64,000 bases of DNA from Gillisia sp. (GCA_024635655.1 JAGXIL010000039.1:62001-126000), one strand, 5' to 3'; numbered from the stretch's first letter, positions 15,775 to 23,645 are shown. Notes: generated by a model from the letters alone, not told the origin. A program made the numbers and translations.

Positions 15775-17067
15775 TTACTGCAATACTTTTTTATTGATCT
15801 TAGCAAATGCCTGCGTAAGGTCTGCCTTCAAATCTTCAAGATCTTCCAGTCCTACTGATAAACGAATAAGGTCCCTGGTCACCCCTGCAGACTCCTGCTG
15901 TTGCTCATCCAGCTGCTGATGGGTCGTACTGGCGGGGTGGATGATGAGGGATTTCGTATCTCCAATATTTGCCAAAAGCGAAAAGATCTGAGTCTCATCT
16001 GCCACTACTTTAGCCGATTCAAAGCCGCCTTCCACTCCAAAAGTGAGGATCCCGCTTTGGCCTTTTGGAAGGTATTCTTTTGCCAGTTCGTAATACTTGC
16101 TATCCTCCAGTCCGGGATAATTCACCCATTTTACCTCATCCTGCTGCTTTAGCCATTTTGCCAGTTCCAGCGCATTTTCACTGTGTTTTTTGATCCTGAT
16201 CTCCAAAGTCTCCAATCCCTGCAGGATCTGAAAAGCATTGAACGGACTTAAAGCTGCACCGTGATCCCGCAAACCTTCGATCCGCACTTTTGCGATAAAG
16301 GCCGCTGCCTCTAATGCGTCGTGATATACAAGCCCATGATATCCGGCAGAAGGCTCCGTGAACTCAGGAAATTTCCCGTTTGCCCAGTCAAATTTTCCGG
16401 CGTCTATGATCACCCCGCCCAGGGAGGTTCCGTTTCCGTTGATATATTTTGTGAGGGAGTGTATTACAATGTCGGCACCGTGCTCTATAGGATTTAATAA
16501 GGAAGGAGTGGCTACGGTATTATCTACGAACAAGGGCACTTTATGTGCTTTTGCATGTTTGGATATTTCTTGTATATCCAGCACATCCAGCTTTGGGTTC
16601 CCAAGGGATTCTATGAAAAAAACCCGGGTGTTTTCTTTGGCGGCTTTCTCAAAATTTTCCGGATTGGAAGCATCCACAAAAGTGGTAGTGATGCCAAATC
16701 TTGGAAGGGTAACGCTGAGTAAATTATAGGTTCCTCCGTATAGGCTGCTCGAAGCAACAATATGGTCCCCGGATCTTAAAAGGGTGAGCAATGCCGTATT
16801 TATGGCTGCCGTTCCTGAAGCAGTAACTACCGCAGCGATCCCTCCTTCCAGTGCCGCAAGGCGCTGCTCCAGGATATCGTTGGTAGGATTGTTAAGCCGG
16901 GTGTAAATAAATCCCGGTTCTGCCAGTGAAAAAAGATTGGCCGCGTGATCTGAATTTTTAAAGACGTAAGAGGTTGTCTGGTAAATAGGAATTGCCCTGG
17001 TTCCTCCGTTGGCTGCTACATCGTGTCCTGCGTGTAGTGCGTTTGTTGCGAATTTTTGTGTGCTCAT
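15775..17067 (-). CDS. metY: O-acetylhomoserine sulfhydrylase / aminocarboxypropyltransferase (PLP)
   Basis: Makes homocysteine directly from O-acetylhomoserine and sulfide. The 430-residue product is the right length for MetY and has FATNALHAGHD, RLNNPTNDILEQRLAALEGG (pieces), VDNTVATPSL, the PLP lysine in HSLTKYINGNGTSLGG and GDTKSLIIHPASTTHQQL (pieces). The NGNGT motif after the lysine separates it from the MetZ-like paralogue at the other end of the operon. It is the first gene after two leader-peptide/terminator units. Confidence 0.93.
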   Translation of the reverse strand: MSTQKFATNALHAGHDVAANGGTRAIPIYQTTSYVFKNSDHAANLFSLAEPGFIYTRLNNPTNDILEQRLAALEGGIAAVVTASGTAAINTALLTLLRSGDHIVASSSLYGGTYNLLSVTLPRFGITTTFVDASNPENFEKAAKENTRVFFIESLGNPKLDVLDIQEISKHAKAHKVPLFVDNTVATPSLLNPIEHGADIVIHSLTKYINGNGTSLGGVIIDAGKFDWANGKFPEFTEPSAGYHGLVYHDALEAAAFIAKVRIEGLRDHGAALSPFNAFQILQGLETLEIRIKKHSENALELAKWLKQQDEVKWVNYPGLEDSKYYELAKEYLPKGQSGILTFGVEGGFESAKVVADETQIFSLLANIGDTKSLIIHPASTTHQQLDEQQQESAGVTRDLIRLSVGLEDLEDLKADLTQAFAKINKKVLQ

Positions 17068-17187
17068 GAGATTTAGTATTTAGTATTATTAGCTATCAGC
17101 TGTCAGTTTTCAGTTATTTGTTGTTTTTACTTTTTTAATCATTTGATATATGGTTTTCTTTTTTCTGTTTTCAGTTTAACCAGGGGT

Positions 17188-17206
17188 TAGCCACGAATGC
17201 ACGAAT
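17188..17206. repeat. GCCACGAATGCACGAAT repeat copy
   Basis: One copy of a short element found also at 9830, 9887 and (split) at 55033. It lies in the metY leader, between the attenuator terminator and the metY start codon. Confidence 0.6.
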
Positions 17207-17248
17207 ATTTTTTTCTTTTGTTATAGACATATTTTCTCTGTTTTAAAA

Positions 17249-17271
17249 CTCCCCTTCGGGGGCTGGGGGGC
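17249..17271. repeat. GC-rich palindromic repeat (DUF559-end family)
   Basis: ACTCCCCTTCGGGGGCTGGG and the next bases match the ends of the DUF559 unit in metH2. This copy stands alone in the metY leader just after the attenuator terminator. Confidence 0.65.
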
Positions 17272-17282
17272 GGATGGTCTGC

Positions 17283-17320
17283 AAAAAAAAATCCCCTCGG
17301 CTGGCTTGCCGAGGGGATTT
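17283..17320 (-). terminator. Intrinsic terminator of the second metY attenuator
   Basis: A perfect 13-bp stem (AAATCCCCTCGGC with GCCGAGGGGATTT, loop TGGCTT) is followed on the minus strand by an eight-T run. It lies 24 bases after the stop codon of leader B and 216 bases before the metY start, the layout of a transcription attenuator. Confidence 0.88.
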
Positions 17321-17344
17321 AGGTTTTGAATTATATAAACTAAG

Positions 17345-17413
17345 TCATATCCTGAAATTCCGGCAATATCGGCTTGATGTGCACATACACATTTGCATAA
17401 TACAACACATCAT
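17345..17413 (-). CDS. Cys/Met-rich leader peptide B upstream of metY
   Basis: ATG at 17413, TGA at 17345; 22 codons beginning MMCCIMQMCMCTSS and continuing RYCRNFRI. Five Cys and five Met lie within the first 17 residues, far above chance. A strong intrinsic terminator starts 24 bases after the stop. Known attenuation leaders (trp, his) are rich in the amino acid made by the operon, and here the operon makes homocysteine from sulfide, so stalling at Cys or Met codons is the expected signal. Function is inferred from composition and layout. Confidence 0.65.
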   Translation of the reverse strand: MMCCIMQMCMCTSSRYCRNFRI

Positions 17414-17480
17414 ATTTTCTATTGCTTTAAAATTTCTCATTGGTATTCTTATATTCAATTAAACTATATTTATTTTCAAA

Positions 17481-17521
17481 CTCATCCTCTCCGGGGAGGG
17501 GTTCTCGCAGGGCGGGGTGGG
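17481..17521 (-). repeat. CCCACCCCGCCCTGCG-type intergenic repeat
   Basis: On the minus strand this reads CCCACCCCGCCCTGCGAGAA followed by CCCCTCCCCGGAGAGGATGA, matching two more copies at 61306 and 61434. All three are in spacers. Confidence 0.65.
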
Positions 17522-17528
17522 TCTTTCT

Positions 17529-17609
17529 CCACTTTCCACTTTCCACTTTCCACTTTCCACTTTCCACTTTCCACTTTCCACTTTCCACTTTCCACTTTCC
17601 ACTTTCCAC
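17529..17609. repeat. Tandem 7-bp repeat (CCACTTT, about 11.5 copies)
   Basis: An almost perfect run of CCACTTT units over 81 bases. It sits between the terminator of leader C and leader B, inside the predicted metY leader transcript. On the minus strand the units read GTGGAAA. Related but degenerate tracts occur near 9970, 51068 and 61036. Such runs can change in copy number by slippage; that it does so here is not shown. Confidence 0.9.
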
Positions 17610-17617
17610 GTATAAAC

Positions 17618-17649
17618 AAAAAAAGCCGCTGCGGTGGCAGCGGCTTTTT
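17618..17649 (-). terminator. Intrinsic terminator of the first metY attenuator
   Basis: A 13-bp stem (AAAAAGCCGCTGC with GCAGCGGCTTTTT) with a 4-base loop and a seven-T run on the minus strand. It starts 21 bases after the stop of leader C. The stem with its A/T flanks could also stop transcription from the other side. Confidence 0.88.
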
Positions 17650-17669
17650 GCAATCTTATGGTTGAGATA

Positions 17670-17738
17670 TTATGCAATAGCGTACGCTGCAGGATTTCCC
17701 CACATCATCATACACATATTACAAATTACCTGATACAT
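17670..17738 (-). CDS. Cys/Met-rich leader peptide C upstream of metY
   Basis: ATG at 17738, TAA at 17670; 22 codons starting MYQVICNMCMMMWGN and ending PAAYAIA. The core ICNMCMMMW has two Cys and four Met in eight residues. It begins about 14 bases after the predicted transcription start and is followed by a strong intrinsic terminator, the classic attenuator plan. Together with leader B it makes a tandem arrangement in front of metY. Function is inferred. Confidence 0.65.
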   Translation of the reverse strand: MYQVICNMCMMMWGNPAAYAIA

Positions 17739-17758
17739 TTTTGTTGTTTTGATAAAAG

Positions 17759-17790
17759 CAAAGTTAACGACACAAAAAGTTAGAAACCAA
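17759..17790 (-). promoter_or_regulatory. Promoter of the metY leader
   Basis: On the minus strand TTG (17790-17788), 21 bases, then TAACTTTG (17766-17759), fitting TTG-N19/21-TAnnTTTG. The start would be near 17752, just before leader peptide C. Confidence 0.65.
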
Positions 17791-17988
17791 ATAAATTTGT
17801 AGAAAATATTTAAAATTCTTAGCTGAAACGTTCAAAACGCTGCGGAAAGTTTCGTATAAATTTTGCGGAGATATCAGCAAAATTAATATCTCAACCCTCT
17901 TTTTGTACCCGAGAAATAAAAGACAAAACCGGCTAAGGGTCATCCCGAAATTATTTCAAATCAACATTTTTTAAAAAGCTGTTAAAGG

Positions 17989-18020
17989 CTGATGCTATTC
18001 ATTCTATTTTTATACATTTG
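17989..18020 (+). promoter_or_regulatory. Promoter of metK
   Basis: TACATTTG (18013-18020) is a perfect TAnnTTTG element; 21 bases upstream is CTG (17989-17991), one base off TTG. Transcription would start near 18027, only about 10 bases before the SAM-II aptamer. Confidence 0.55.
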
Positions 18021-18034
18021 CTTCACATTGAATA

Positions 18035-18082
18035 CAGGGAATAATTTGACTGATTGCAACCCTTAAAAAAAGCTAAAGCAGT
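18035..18082 (+). ncRNA. SAM-II riboswitch in the metK leader
   Basis: The order of conserved pieces matches SAM-II: a short P1 (AGGG with CCCT), loop ATTTGA-CTG-ATTGCAA, then TTAAAAAAAGCTAAA-GCAGT. The ACTG of the loop pairs with CAGT at the 3' end, giving the pseudoknot that defines the class. SAM-II RNAs are known from alphaproteobacteria and Bacteroidota in front of methionine and SAM genes, which fits metK 61 bases downstream. P1 is short (four pairs). Downstream, GTCAAAT (18105-18111) can pair with ATTTGAC of the aptamer loop (18044-18050), a possible switching partner. Confidence 0.78.
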
Positions 18083-18142
18083 GAAAACTCCTCTAGCCCT
18101 TTCCGTCAAATAGCCTTTTACCATTAATTTTAAAATTACTGA

Positions 18143-19399
18143 ATGGCCTATTTATTTACTTCAGAAAGTGTTTCTGAAGGACATCCGGATAAAGTCGCAG
18201 ATCAAATCAGCGACACTCTTTTAGACAATTTTTTAGCATTTGATGAAGATTCCAAAGTAGCCTGCGAAACCCTTGTCACTACCGGGCAGGTTGTTCTGGC
18301 AGGAGAAGTAAGAAGTAATACCTATCTGGATGTGCAGAATATTGCACGCGGAGTGATAAATGATATAGGATACACTAAAGGAGCTTATAAATTCAGTGGG
18401 GATTCATGTGGAGTGATCTCTTTGATCCATGAACAGTCCCAGGACATTAACCAGGGAGTAGACAGGGCCAACAGGGAAGAACAGGGAGCAGGTGACCAGG
18501 GAATGATGTTTGGTTATGCCACCAAGGAAACTGAAAATTATATGCCCCTGGCACTCGATATTTCTCACAGGATCCTTATCGAACTGGCAAAATTACGCCG
18601 GGAGGAAGATGAGATAAAATATTTACGCCCCGATTCAAAAAGCCAGGTAACAATAGAATACAGCGATGACAATGTTCCACAAAAGATCGTTGCTATTGTA
18701 GTTTCTACTCAACATGACGATTTTGATGAGAATGATGAACGCATGCTCGCCAAAATTAAAAAAGACATCATAGGTGTATTAATTCCCAGAGTAAAAGATC
18801 AATTACCGGAAGTTTTACAGAACCTTTTCAATGATGAGATCATTTATCACATTAATCCAACCGGAAAATTTGTAATAGGCGGGCCACACGGAGATGCGGG
18901 CCTAACAGGGAGAAAAATTATAGTTGATACTTACGGCGGAAAAGGAGCCCACGGAGGTGGGGCTTTTTCAGGTAAAGACCCAAGTAAAGTAGACCGCTCT
19001 GCAGCTTACGCCGCACGCCATATCGCAAAAAATCTTGTGGCTGCCGGTCTTGCAGATGAGATCCTGGTACAGGTTTCTTACGCTATTGGAGTAGTTGAAC
19101 CAACTTCTATTTTTGTCAACACTTATGGAAAATCAAAGGTAGATCTCACCAACGGCGAGATATCGAAAATAGTGGCAGGCTTGTTTGACATGCGACCTGC
19201 TGGAATTGAAAAACGACTTAAACTTCGAAATCCCATTTACCGTGAAACTTCAGCTTATGGCCACATGGGGAAAGAACCACGAACTATTACAAAAATTTTT
19301 GAGAGTCCGTATAATGGTAAAATATCCCGGGAGGTAGAATTATTTACCTGGGAAAAACTGGATTATGTTGACAAGGTAAAAGAGGCATTTAAACTGTAA
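18143..19399 (+). CDS. metK: S-adenosylmethionine synthetase
   Basis: Makes S-adenosylmethionine from methionine and ATP. The 418-residue product has all family signatures: SEGHPDKVADQISD (residues 10-23), GAGDQGMMFGYA (about 120), GGPHGDAGLTGRKIIVDTYG (about 250) and GGGAFSGKDPSKVDRSAAY (about 275). It is divergent from the metY operon and carries its own SAM-II riboswitch, so its product should repress it. Confidence 0.97.
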   Translation: MAYLFTSESVSEGHPDKVADQISDTLLDNFLAFDEDSKVACETLVTTGQVVLAGEVRSNTYLDVQNIARGVINDIGYTKGAYKFSGDSCGVISLIHEQSQDINQGVDRANREEQGAGDQGMMFGYATKETENYMPLALDISHRILIELAKLRREEDEIKYLRPDSKSQVTIEYSDDNVPQKIVAIVVSTQHDDFDENDERMLAKIKKDIIGVLIPRVKDQLPEVLQNLFNDEIIYHINPTGKFVIGGPHGDAGLTGRKIIVDTYGGKGAHGGGAFSGKDPSKVDRSAAYAARHIAKNLVAAGLADEILVQVSYAIGVVEPTSIFVNTYGKSKVDLTNGEISKIVAGLFDMRPAGIEKRLKLRNPIYRETSAYGHMGKEPRTITKIFESPYNGKISREVELFTWEKLDYVDKVKEAFKL

Positions 19400-19425
19400 T
19401 AATTGGCGTTGCTTTTTTATAAAAT

Positions 19426-19462
19426 AAAGACCTCACAACCCGATAGGGATGTGAGGTCTTTT
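19426..19462 (+). terminator. Intrinsic terminator of metK
   Basis: AAAGACCTCACA and TGTGAGGTCTTTT form a long stem, with an inner CCC-GATA-GGG stem extending it, followed by a T run. It lies 27 bases after the metK stop and also faces the convergent SRPBCC gene. Confidence 0.88.
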
Positions 19463-19488
19463 ATTGCCAGAAATTTGGCTTTATTGCA

Positions 19489-20280
19489 TTAATATCTACT
19501 GGCAGTACTGCTTCTTCTTTTAGCCCTTCCACCCTTTTCCATGATCTTTTTAAACTGTTTAAGATCAGATTTAATGGTTTTTTCAAAAGCCGGATTGAAA
19601 AGTTTTGCAGCGTACTCACCTATTTCACCTGCCGGTGGTCGATATGATATTGTAGTTTCTACAATGGTACCTCTTCCTCTGGGATCTTTTTCAAATCGTA
19701 CTTCACCCGCATTCTCTATTTCAGAATCTGGCAGGGAACGCCATGCGATCAGGTGGTTTGTTCTCTCCCTCACAATCTCTGCATCCCATTCTACAGTTCC
19801 CATACCACCGGGGATCTTAGCAGTCCATGTTGACGTTTTGTCGTCAATTTCATTTACCTCCTCAAGGTGGCTCATGAAATTTGGAAGATTTTCTAAATTT
19901 CTCCAATAGTCATAAACTTCCTGCCGCGGCTGGTTAACAGTCACTTTGGTGTTTACTTCAATTGATCTCTTTCCATGAGAAGTTTTTCCAGAGGATCCTG
20001 AAGATGACCCAGAAAACATTTTATAAAGCACGGTTCCGGCAGCTACAGCTCCAAGGACTCCCAGAAGTGGAGTTTTTTTGATCTCGGAAAGCATATTGTT
20101 TCCATTACTTCCGCCACTTCTTCTGTTTTCATCCATGCTTCCCTTATAGCCGCTTTGTCCGGAAGAGGTATCTCTTCCTGATGTGGTGCTTCCGGGAGTT
20201 GTAGTTCTTCTGTCATTGTTCTGTCCTGAAGTAGTTGATTTTTGTGATCCTCCAGAACGTTCTGCATCTTGTCTTTCCAT
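19489..20280 (-). CDS. SRPBCC (START-like) domain protein with low-complexity N-terminus, paralogue 1
   Basis: The 263-residue product has a Gly/Ser/Thr/Asn-rich first 65 residues, one likely membrane segment (PLLGVLGAVAAGTVLYKMF, about 72-90), then an SRPBCC ligand-binding domain: VTVNQPRQEVYDYWRNLENL, SHLEEVNEIDD, GGMGTVEWDAEI, TTISYRPPAGEIGEYAAKLF. Proteins of this kind are annotated as cyclase/dehydrase or membrane-anchored SRPBCC. Substrate unknown. Two paralogues lie at 20404 and 23646, the three sharing the whole C-terminal domain; this one has lost a clear DUF2892 part. Confidence 0.82.
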   Translation of the reverse strand: MERQDAERSGGSQKSTTSGQNNDRRTTTPGSTTSGRDTSSGQSGYKGSMDENRRSGGSNGNNMLSEIKKTPLLGVLGAVAAGTVLYKMFSGSSSGSSGKTSHGKRSIEVNTKVTVNQPRQEVYDYWRNLENLPNFMSHLEEVNEIDDKTSTWTAKIPGGMGTVEWDAEIVRERTNHLIAWRSLPDSEIENAGEVRFEKDPRGRGTIVETTISYRPPAGEIGEYAAKLFNPAFEKTIKSDLKQFKKIMEKGGRAKRRSSTASRY

Positions 20281-20403
20281 TTTTGTTTTGTTTTAGTTAA
20301 ATAAGCAAATTATAATTGTTAAAATCATCTATGTTCTTAGCTGGTTTGTAATATTATTGGCAAACTAATTCAGCCAGACGGATCTGGTACTTTTCTAACC
20401 GGA

Positions 20404-21138
20404 TCACATCCTGCTTTTAGGTTGGCTTTTTGCTTTTGAAGCTCCCCCTCTTTCCATATGTTTTTTAAATTCTTTAAGGTCGTTCTTAACCACCTTTTCG
20501 AAAGCGGGATTAAAGAGTTTCGCTGCCATTTCGCCAATTTCGCCTGCAGGTGGCCTATAGGAAATAGTAGTTTCTACTATTGTTTTACCACCCGGAGCCT
20601 CTTCAAATTTCACTTCCCCTGCATTGTCAATTTCTGCATCCGGTAGAGATTGCCAGGCGATGATATGGTCGGGCTCTTCCTGAATAATTTCAGCATCCCA
20701 TTCTATAGTACCTATACCTCCCGGGATTTCTGCGGTCCAATTTGAACGCTTAGTATCAATCTCTCTCACCTGCTTTATGTGGCTCATAAAGTTTGGCAGA
20801 TTTTCGAGATTTCTCCAATATGCGTAAAGCTCTGCCCTGGGCTTATTAATCGTAAGCCTACTGTTAATATCTATTTCTGCATATTTACCACTGGTTTCCA
20901 TCCCATTTCCCGGCCAGGTTCCGGTAGCACCACGATAAACTAGTGCACCACCTGCAGCAGCGGTAATAAGCCCCAGAAAATTGAATTTTTTCAATCCCCA
21001 TAAGGAAAGTAATGCACCACTGACGAGGTATACGATTTTTTCAGTTTTATCCATTTCACCCTCACCTGAATTACCCGGAAAGCGGGAAGTGGAAATATTC
21101 TTTTTCTCTACATTGAGATTTAAATTTGATCTTTCCAT
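20404..21138 (-). CDS. DUF2892-SRPBCC protein, paralogue 2
   Basis: The 244-residue product starts with a polar stretch, then a DUF2892 (YgaP-like) membrane hairpin (MDKTEKIVYLVSGALLSLWG and GLITAAAGGALVYRGATG), then an SRPBCC domain nearly the same as its neighbours (NKPRAELYAYWRNLENLPNF, GGIGTIEWDAEIIQ). The tail ASKAKSQPKSRM is basic. It lies 123 bases upstream of paralogue 1 on the same strand. Function unknown; membrane-tethered ligand binding is inferred from the domains. Confidence 0.82.
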   Translation of the reverse strand: MERSNLNLNVEKKNISTSRFPGNSGEGEMDKTEKIVYLVSGALLSLWGLKKFNFLGLITAAAGGALVYRGATGTWPGNGMETSGKYAEIDINSRLTINKPRAELYAYWRNLENLPNFMSHIKQVREIDTKRSNWTAEIPGGIGTIEWDAEIIQEEPDHIIAWQSLPDAEIDNAGEVKFEEAPGGKTIVETTISYRPPAGEIGEMAAKLFNPAFEKVVKNDLKEFKKHMERGGASKAKSQPKSRM

Positions 21139-21369
21139 AATTATTTTTTGATATTAAGATAATTGGAATATAAATTTAGGCATACCTACTGTTTAGCGTC
21201 TCACAATTTCTGCTAAAAATTTGCTAATTTAATACATGTAAAATGTTCGAAATCAAGGGTTTTACCCCATAGGTAAAGAAGGTGAAAAATTGCAATTTGA
21301 AAGATTTTTAAATCATCAAAAAATGAAATCTAAGACCAAAAAATATTGATCTTGTGATGATTACATTTT

Positions 21370-22539
21370 TCAGTTCAAATAATCAATCTCAATTCTTTTT
21401 CCGCCGTTCCTTGCAGATTCGTATATAGCCATGAGCACCTTCATATCCCTTACACCCATTTCTCCCGGAACACGGGATTGTTCATTTTTTCTGAAACTTT
21501 CTGCCTGTCCATCCATTTGTCTTACCTGTTCAAAAACATTAGGTAAATTCATATCCCCTTCGCTGGTTTCACCCTTCTTACCATCATAAGCATATGCCGG
21601 ATCCACTTTCCACCAACCATTTTCAGCTTCCGCAGAAAGAGAACTTTGCTCATCCTCATCGGCATAACTACTCTCACATTCTGCCACAACTCCATCATCA
21701 AATTCCATTTGCCAGGAAATTGATTCCTCTACCTCACGGAAATAAATAGGATTCTCAACTTCACCAAATTCGGCAGTAACTGCCACAGGAGGCTTTCCCA
21801 TTGTGTAAATAGCGCCCTGCACACAATAAATTCCCAGGTCCATTAAGGGTCCACCGCCGGCACGTTCCTTATCCAACCTCCAAACATCCAAATTGCCACT
21901 GGTCATATCGCTGCCGTTGGAAGCTTTTATGCTTTTCACCGGCCCAAAAACCTGTTGTTGCCCCAGTTCCATGACTCTTTGATTGAAAGGCTCAAAATGA
22001 AGGCGGTATCCTATTGCCAGCTGTACCCCATTCTCTGCACAGGCATCTACCATTCTTTGTGCTTCCTCTGCATTCATAGCCATAGGCTTTTCACAAATCA
22101 CATGCTTCTTTGCTCTTGCGGCTCTTATGGTATACTCCTCGTGCATGCTTATAGGCAATACCACGTAAACTATATCTATATCCTCATTATTTACGATTTC
22201 GTCAAAATTTTCATAGTTATAAATATTCCCTTCAGGGATATCATACTTCTCCTTCCAGGCTTCTGCCTTTGAGGGGGTTCCTGTTACTATACCTGCCAAA
22301 TAGCAATTTTCTGTTTCCTGCAGGGCAGGTGCAAGCTGGTTGGTGCTATATTGTCCCAATCCTACAAGGGCAATTCCCATTTTCTGCTGTTTCACCCCTT
22401 TAACGGCCTCTCCAATACCTGCCTTCCCGGGCACAAATCCAAGGAGTGGTGAACTTAAAAGAGTTCCACCTACTGTAAGTCCCATACATTTAATAAATTT
22501 TCTACGTCCCCGCCGGTATTGTAATTTTTTCTCTTTCAT
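21370..22539 (-). CDS. Gfo/Idh/MocA-family oxidoreductase, Tat-exported (glucose-fructose oxidoreductase-like)
   Basis: NAD(P)-dependent sugar oxidoreductase of 389 residues. It begins with a twin-arginine-like signal (RRGRRKFIKCMGLTVGG, then SSPLLGFVPG), so it is probably periplasmic. The Rossmann part has GIALVGLGQYS, and the family motif is CEKPMAMNAEEA (EKP, about 155); AGGGPLMDLGIYCVQGA (about 235) is the catalytic-domain signature. It resembles glucose-fructose oxidoreductases, which keep NADP bound. It stands 22 bases after the SDR gene on the same strand, and the two may share a transcript. Confidence 0.87.
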   Translation of the reverse strand: MKEKKLQYRRGRRKFIKCMGLTVGGTLLSSPLLGFVPGKAGIGEAVKGVKQQKMGIALVGLGQYSTNQLAPALQETENCYLAGIVTGTPSKAEAWKEKYDIPEGNIYNYENFDEIVNNEDIDIVYVVLPISMHEEYTIRAARAKKHVICEKPMAMNAEEAQRMVDACAENGVQLAIGYRLHFEPFNQRVMELGQQQVFGPVKSIKASNGSDMTSGNLDVWRLDKERAGGGPLMDLGIYCVQGAIYTMGKPPVAVTAEFGEVENPIYFREVEESISWQMEFDDGVVAECESSYADEDEQSSLSAEAENGWWKVDPAYAYDGKKGETSEGDMNLPNVFEQVRQMDGQAESFRKNEQSRVPGEMGVRDMKVLMAIYESARNGGKRIEIDYLN

Positions 22540-22560
22540 TTCTTTTAAATTTCCATGTTC

Positions 22561-23454
22561 CTAGATACTGGGGGTTCCTCCAGTGACCTGAACAGTAGAC
22601 CCAGTCATGTAACTGGAATCCTCAGAAGCAAGAAGCACATAGATAGGCGCCAGTTCGGCCGGTTGTGCAGCGCGTTTTAGTGGAGTGTTCTCTCCAAAGG
22701 TCTTTACATTTTCTTTGGGCATGGTTGCAGGAATTAGCGGCGTCCATACCGGCCCGGGAGCAACGCAATTTACCCGTATTCCCTGCTCAGCCAGCAATTG
22801 CCCAAGGTTGGCAGTGAAATTTTGAATGGCACCTTTTGTTGCAGCATAAGCCAGCAAAATAGGCTTTGGATTATAGGCGTTGATCGAAGTGGTATTTACG
22901 ATTGTGCTTCCCTCCTTCATATGGGGCTCTGCGGCTTTGCACAACCAGAACATAGCATAGATATTTGTTCTGAAGGTGTAATCCCACTCTTCCGATGGAA
23001 TATCCTGTAAAGATTCCCGCGACATCTGAAAAGCGGCATTGTTGACCAAAATATCAATATGGCCAAATTCTTCAACAGCCCGTGAAATTATTTTTTTACA
23101 ATGATCTTCTTCACTAATATCTCCCTTAACCAGCACAGCAATTCTCCCGGCTTCTTCAATGAACCTGGCAGTTTCCCGGGCATCTTCATCCTCCTCCAGA
23201 TAAGAAATAAGGATATCTGCTCCTTCCCTGGCATAGGCAATGGCCACTGCCCTTCCAATTCCGGAATCTCCACCTGTAATGATCGCTTTCTTTCCTTCCA
23301 GCTTTCCTGAACCTTTATAAGATTCCTCTCCGTGATCGGCTTTGGGATCCATTTCCTTTTCTGTACCGGGCACTTCCTGCTTTTGCTTTGGATAAGGAGG
23401 TTGGTCATATTTCTCTTTGGGATCTTTTTTCTTTCCCGGGGATGTGTCTTTCAT
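22561..23454 (-). CDS. SDR family oxidoreductase, general-stress type (YhxC/YhdF-like)
   Basis: Short-chain dehydrogenase of 297 residues with a 45-residue charged N-terminal extension (KKDPKEKYDQPPYPKQKQEV) typical of stress-induced SDRs. Visible: ITGGDSGIGRAVAIAYAREG (about 57-76), NNAAFQ, active-site YAATKGA (about 205) and the C-terminal SSYMTGSTVQVTGGTPSI. Substrate not predictable. It sits among SRPBCC paralogues and a Tat oxidoreductase, a setting that suggests osmotic or general stress. Confidence 0.9.
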   Translation of the reverse strand: MKDTSPGKKKDPKEKYDQPPYPKQKQEVPGTEKEMDPKADHGEESYKGSGKLEGKKAIITGGDSGIGRAVAIAYAREGADILISYLEEDEDARETARFIEEAGRIAVLVKGDISEEDHCKKIISRAVEEFGHIDILVNNAAFQMSRESLQDIPSEEWDYTFRTNIYAMFWLCKAAEPHMKEGSTIVNTTSINAYNPKPILLAYAATKGAIQNFTANLGQLLAEQGIRVNCVAPGPVWTPLIPATMPKENVKTFGENTPLKRAAQPAELAPIYVLLASEDSSYMTGSTVQVTGGTPSI

Positions 23455-23645
23455 AATTCTGTTCTTTATAATTATTATTATTTTTGAATATCCAGGTTTT
23501 AGGTATAGCTAAACATTTTAAGCTTATCAACAACAAAGGTTGCTTCGCAGGATCTTTTCCAATTCGTATTATTCAAAAAAAAGATCTCATATGATCTTTG
23601 GAAAAGAATCCGGGTAAAGGAATTAGTTAGAACTACATTGTCAGT

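Noticed and set aside
17529..17609. Possible CRISPR array
   Set aside because: Units are 7 bp with no spacers; it is a simple tandem repeat.
17427..17677. Minus-strand ORFs with repeated VESGKWK units
   Set aside because: They are only the translation of the 7-bp tandem DNA repeat; no start, composition or context supports a protein.
19431..19456. ACCCGATAGG match to the candidate cys operator, within the metK terminator
   Set aside because: The bases form an inner stem and GATA loop of the terminator hairpin, which explains them without a regulator.
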